25,287 nt of DNA from Euryarchaeota archaeon UBA438 (GTDB lineage: Archaea; Thermoplasmatota; Poseidoniia; Poseidoniales; Thalassarchaeaceae). The notes under the pieces are model-generated. The model was not told where the DNA came from and did not search any database. It saw nothing but the letters and a program-made list of their open reading frames with translations. Below, in pieces: positions 22,574-25,287 of this stretch (positions are counted from its first letter, which is position 1; each line of letters opens with the position of its first letter). The DNA lies in assembly GCA_002504435.1 (NCBI GenBank), contig DAQP01000024.1, positions 1 to 25,287 on the forward strand, in the 5' to 3' direction. Position numbers and translations under genes: made by a program.

Positions 22574-23434
22574 TTACTCACCCGATCCAATGAATTTTAT
22601 TGAGTCCACATCCAGCGTTTCCCTTACCATTCCAATTCTTTGCCCCTCCTTCAGAAATAGGCGTATTGCATCCCTACCGTCATCTCCGTAGTCTAGAGTC
22701 CTTTCGTTGACATACATCCCAACAAATTCCCTATTCGTGTCATCGTCTATCCCCCTTCCCCACGCTTTCGCGAACTCAAGGGCTGAGGTCGGGTTAGCTA
22801 ACGAATGCTCGATGCTGTTCCTGACATCAGCAGTAAGTTGTTCGCACAACTCAACACCAAGGTCCTTCCTCACGACATTCCCACCCAGGGGAAGCGGTAG
22901 GCCCGTAAGCTCATTCCACCACACCCCTAGATCCAAAACTAACTTTACGCCCTCTGACTCCCACGTCAGCTGACCTTCATGAATTATCAATCCCAAATCG
23001 TACTTTCCCTCAGAAACCGCTGGGAGAATTTCATCGAATGGCACCACCTCTATGTCGACATCTCCCCATGCCAGTCTCAATGCCAGATATGCGCTTGTCC
23101 CCAGTCCGGGTATTGCAATCTTCGTTCCCTTTGCCTCTTCAATTGACATGTCCCTGTTAGAAATTAGCATAGGGCCATAACCCTCGCCCATGGAAGCGCC
23201 ACAGTTCATCAGATGGTACTTATCAGAAATCTCCGGGAATGAATGGATGCTTACGGCTGATACCTCATACTCGCCAAGGAGGGCGTGCTTGTTCAGGGTC
23301 TCAATATCAAGAAGCACATGCTCATATTCTCTACCACCTGTATCGATAGCCCCTGTTGTCATTGCATGAAACATGAATGCATCATCGGGATCCGGGGAAT
23401 GGCCAACTCGGTACGCCCCCGCCTCACCACTCAT
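22574..23434 (-). CDS. mqnD: 1,4-dihydroxy-6-naphthoate synthase MqnD
   Basis: MqnD converts cyclic de-hypoxanthine futalosine to 1,4-dihydroxy-6-naphthoate, the later ring step of the futalosine pathway. The 286-residue product begins MSGEAGAYRVGHSPDPDDAF, the family hallmark, and continues with HVLLDIETLNKHAL, NCGASMGEGYGPMLIS, AIPGLGTSAYLALRL, LGLIIHEGQLTW (conserved active-site His), DLGVWWNELTGLPLPLGGN and EFVGMYVNERTLDYG. ATG 23434 is selected on these grounds; the frame extends 65 residues further, but that part overlaps a plausible small gene on the other strand and lacks similarity. It starts the mqnD/DOHH-like unit, on the strand opposite mqnE-mqnA. No MqnC or futalosine nucleosidase is in view. 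Confidence 0.95.
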   Translation of the reverse strand: MSGEAGAYRVGHSPDPDDAFMFHAMTTGAIDTGGREYEHVLLDIETLNKHALLGEYEVSAVSIHSFPEISDKYHLMNCGASMGEGYGPMLISNRDMSIEEAKGTKIAIPGLGTSAYLALRLAWGDVDIEVVPFDEILPAVSEGKYDLGLIIHEGQLTWESEGVKLVLDLGVWWNELTGLPLPLGGNVVRKDLGVELCEQLTADVRNSIEHSLANPTSALEFAKAWGRGIDDDTNREFVGMYVNERTLDYGDDGRDAIRLFLKEGQRIGMVRETLDVDSIKFIGSGE

Positions 23435-23504
23435 GCGCCTTCGGCATAGGACGCATAGAAAATTCCTTGCCTGCTCAATTGTGCATGGCAACAGTGAATA
23501 GCCA

Positions 23505-23720
23505 ATGCTCGGTCCCAGATTTGTGCCTGACCCGACCAAACTATCAACCGCTACTGGGCAACTCGGACCTATTTGCGCAGTTACTGGAAAGGCACTGACA
23601 TTCTCGGAGGCGATTGTCGTCGATGACAAATTTGTTTGCTACGAGGCATACCTCGAATTAACGGGCAATGAGCCAGCTACGGATTCAAAGGAAGTACCAA
23701 CCAGCCTAGTACTGGATTAG
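23505..23720 (+). CDS. Small protein of unknown function upstream of priS
   Basis: I do not recognise this 71-residue protein. A flexible N-terminus is followed by GPICAVTGKALTFSEAIVVD, then DDKFVCYEAYLELTG and an acidic, Ser/Thr-rich tail. The two cysteines and the short strand-turn-strand look resemble half of a zinc-ribbon or LIM-like unit. Codon choice resembles its neighbours and no better frame covers 23505-23720 on either strand; the minus-strand frame there is the unsupported extension of mqnD. No strong ribosome-binding site precedes the ATG. The gene ends 38 bases before the priS ATG, so co-transcription with primase is likely. Confidence 0.55.
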   Translation: MLGPRFVPDPTKLSTATGQLGPICAVTGKALTFSEAIVVDDKFVCYEAYLELTGNEPATDSKEVPTSLVLD

Positions 23721-23722
23721 AT

Positions 23723-23738
23723 GCACATGTTCATGTGC
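23723..23738. repeat. Perfect 16-bp dyad between the small gene and priS
   Basis: GCACATGTTCATGTGC has 7-bp arms and a 2-base centre, starting two bases after the small gene's stop and ending 20 bases before the priS ATG. It is the strongest inverted repeat I noticed in a non-coding gap here. An operator for priS is the natural reading, since the two-base centre is too short for a stable RNA loop without opening a pair. A GTG at 23735 lies inside it. Confidence 0.5.
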
Positions 23739-23758
23739 TAGCCTCTATTCAATATCCC

Positions 23759-24937
23759 ATGGCATCCGGATGGAGTAGGTTCGCTCTGAGATTTAGCGAA
23801 TACTATCAGTCACTATCTGTTTCGGACATCTGGGCCCCGCCGAGGCTGAGATCCAGGGAGTGGATGTTCATCCCGTGGGGCAGTAAACCACCAGATAGGC
23901 ACAGGGCACTGCCGACAAAGAGAGATCTGTTATCGTACCTTCAAACAAGAGGCCCCCACTCATGCTTTCACAGTACTGCATATTACGAGGACCCGAGTCA
24001 AAGGAAAATGTCAGAGAAGGGTTGGCTAGGTGCGGATTTAATCTTCGACTTGGATGGCGACCACCTCCCTGGCGTCTCTGATAATGACTTTCCAGGAATG
24101 ATGGAAAAAATTCAGGAGCAGGCCTGGAGCCTCTGGAACGACTTTCTACATCCCGAATTCGGCTTCAAGGAGGAGCATGTTCAGACCACCTTCTCTGGTC
24201 ACAGGGGATTCCACATTCATGTGCGTGATCCAGCATATCTGCATCTCGATTCGAATGCCAGGAGGGAGCTTGTGAATTACATTACTGGGGTGGGAATTGA
24301 TGTAAAATCGGTAATGGCTGGACCTGACATTGGTTGGTCCGACAGAATTGACTTAGGATTCGATGGGGTGATAGATTCCCTATCTTCAATCTCGTCTTCC
24401 TCAGAAAACTCAAAACAACTAGTTAGTGAACTCCACTCCAGTCTAAAATCAAGAAACTTCACCTGTTCCGAGGAACTAATCAGGAGATTGGCAGACGAGT
24501 CTTCAAAGGGCGATAGGATAGCACGACTTCGCCAGGATAGGAATAGGACCGTATTCACGACCCCCAAGCTCAATGAGACATTCTGGGAGTTAGTCAAAGG
24601 CGCCCCACTAGCCGTCGGTGAGACCGACGAGAACGTGACAGTCGATGTCAAGAGGGTAATTAGGTGGGTTGGCAGCCTCCATGGGAAATCTGGACTGAGG
24701 GTCACTGAATTCCCGCTCGAAAGATTGGAACCAGATACGTCAATTTCCTTCGATGCACTGTCCAGCACACACGTTTTCAGCACACAGTCATCCATCAAGG
24801 TCGAGCTCGTGTCCGACGATGTAACCGCTAGAATCGCTAATCAGGACGTTTCCGGATCGACTGGAGACGTTTTCGATGTACATGAGGCCATGGCCACATT
24901 TTTGTCCCTCAAAGGGTGGGCAAGGACTGTAGAATGA
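23759..24937 (+). CDS. priS: DNA primase catalytic small subunit PriS
   Basis: PriS is the nucleotidyl transferase of the archaeal/eukaryotic primase, starting DNA synthesis with PriL. The 392-residue product has REWMFIPWG near the N-terminus, FHSTAYYEDP and KGWLGADLIFDLDGDH with the catalytic Asp97 and Asp99 (DxD). TFSGHRGFHIHV (144-155) is the SGxxGxHxxx nucleotide-binding motif, and VDVKRVIRWVGSLHGKSGL carries the third metal ligand (Asp296) and the SLHGK motif. ATG 23759 is taken; GTG 23735 is in frame but lies within the dyad. No Shine-Dalgarno site is evident. The large subunit PriL is not in the window. Confidence 0.95.
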   Translation: MASGWSRFALRFSEYYQSLSVSDIWAPPRLRSREWMFIPWGSKPPDRHRALPTKRDLLSYLQTRGPHSCFHSTAYYEDPSQRKMSEKGWLGADLIFDLDGDHLPGVSDNDFPGMMEKIQEQAWSLWNDFLHPEFGFKEEHVQTTFSGHRGFHIHVRDPAYLHLDSNARRELVNYITGVGIDVKSVMAGPDIGWSDRIDLGFDGVIDSLSSISSSSENSKQLVSELHSSLKSRNFTCSEELIRRLADESSKGDRIARLRQDRNRTVFTTPKLNETFWELVKGAPLAVGETDENVTVDVKRVIRWVGSLHGKSGLRVTEFPLERLEPDTSISFDALSSTHVFSTQSSIKVELVSDDVTARIANQDVSGSTGDVFDVHEAMATFLSLKGWARTVE

Positions 24938-25006
24938 CCACAACACACTAACCTATCCACAGAATATTGAATAGTGTAGAGTTTCGGATTCGTTACAGTG
25001 GGGCAT

Positions 25007-25287
25007 ATGCCAGACGACGAAGAAACCGAAGGTGGGCCTTCAGGGATGCCGCTTCCGCCGCTCCCCCCAGGCATTGCCATGCCCCCTCCGCCCCCTCCTC
25101 CTCCACTCCCAGATGAGTCCATAGAGAGTGCAATTGACGAGAATCCACCCCTGCCCAAATTGTCGAATCAAGAAGAAGAGTCCGAACCCAATGATTTCCA
25201 AGCACACTGGGAGAAAAGAAAGCTCGACGACTCGACCCAGTCATCAGGCAACAGGGATAGCATGTATGGCCATATTGACAGGATTTC
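25007..25287 (+). CDS. Proline-rich protein, 3' truncated by the window
   Basis: A frame begins with ATG at 25007 (MPDDEETEGGPSGM) and stays open to the window end (93 complete codons). It opens with an acidic patch, then a very proline-rich stretch (residues about 14-35, including a run of eight prolines), a second acidic region and a charged segment, NDFQAHWEKRKLDDS, that looks like the beginning of a folded or coiled part. The family cannot be named from this fragment. A/T-rich AATATTG around 24964-24970 could be its promoter and GGGG lies just before the ATG. The 69-base gap from priS suggests either a separate unit or read-through. The antisense glycine-rich frame is a shadow of the proline codons. 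Confidence 0.6.
   Translation, partial: MPDDEETEGGPSGMPLPPLPPGIAMPPPPPPPPLPDESIESAIDENPPLPKLSNQEEESEPNDFQAHWEKRKLDDSTQSSGNRDSMYGHIDRI

Noticed and set aside
23435..23629. N-terminal extension of mqnD by 65 residues
   Set aside because: The MqnD family begins just before GHSPDPDD, and the extension overlaps a more plausible small gene on the other strand.
24945..24977. Inverted repeat ACACTA ... TAGTGT in the gap after priS
   Set aside because: Only six bases per arm with a 21-base spacer; easily expected by chance.
24841..25158. Glycine-rich minus-strand frame at the right end
   Set aside because: The glycine run is the complement of proline codons of the plus-strand gene; no start context.
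1..25287. tRNA or rRNA genes, CRISPR repeats, insertion sequences, attachment sites
   Set aside because: No cloverleaf-like conserved boxes, regularly spaced direct repeats, transposase motifs or terminal repeats seen on reading; coding genes fill nearly everything.

Overview
The window is archaeal. It encodes the exosome core subunits Rrp41 and Rrp42, ribosomal protein eL43 (L37Ae), KEOPS subunit Pcc1, prefoldin beta, archaeal-type S12, S7 and EF-2 (with the diphthamide histidine), a type III prolyl-tRNA synthetase ending in Tyr, isopentenyl phosphate kinase, a split transketolase and the PriS primase subunit. Moderate GC, very tight packing, frequent GTG/TTG starts and futalosine-type menaquinone genes suggest an uncultured euryarchaeal or Thermoplasmatota lineage, possibly Marine Group II (Poseidoniales)-like. 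That placement is inference; only 'archaeon' is secure.

Layout. 1-2976 (+): rrp41 (5' truncated), rrp42, eL43, pcc1, prefoldin beta and an alpha-helical unknown. 5666-2940 (-): a UbiD-family decarboxylase, a TPR protein and a Nudix hydrolase with overlapping ends. 5734-9088 (+): S12, S7 and EF-2. 11616-9089 (-): isopentenyl phosphate kinase followed by a fused IPP isomerase/geranylgeranyl diphosphate synthase. 11691-12038 (+): a zinc-ribbon protein. 12725-12039 (-): KptA/Tpt1 RNA 2'-phosphotransferase. 12829-13959 (+): thiolase. 14479-13937 (-): a membrane zinc-ribbon protein. 14496-17298 (+): CoaBC and ProRS. 19985-17299 (-): transketolase N and C subunits, then a surface-anchored membrane protein. 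20080-22106 (+): MqnE and MqnA. 23434-22094 (-): MqnD and a half-length deoxyhypusine hydroxylase (DOHH)-like HEAT protein. 23505-25287 (+): a small unknown protein, PriS and a truncated proline-rich protein.

How the genes fit together. Besides translation, RNA processing and replication, there are two lipid/quinone themes. Ipk and Idi-GGPPS make the C5 and C20 building blocks of archaeal lipids and of the menaquinone side chain. MqnE, MqnA and MqnD belong to the futalosine route to the naphthoquinone ring. The UbiD protein could serve either pathway: as anhydromevalonate phosphate decarboxylase or as the MqnL-type decarboxylase.

The most notable gene is the 159-residue DOHH-like protein. 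It looks colinear with the C-terminal half of eukaryotic deoxyhypusine hydroxylase, including the inter-domain SVDPAPP motif and two HE metal motifs 33 residues apart. DOHH is generally considered missing from archaea, although hypusine has been reported in some.

All six convergent gene pairs abut or overlap by 0-37 bases. Several gene starts have a TATA-like element 26-28 bases upstream and no Shine-Dalgarno site, which suggests leaderless transcripts. I see no rRNA, tRNA, CRISPR array or insertion sequence, and no gene-free stretch longer than about 100 bases.
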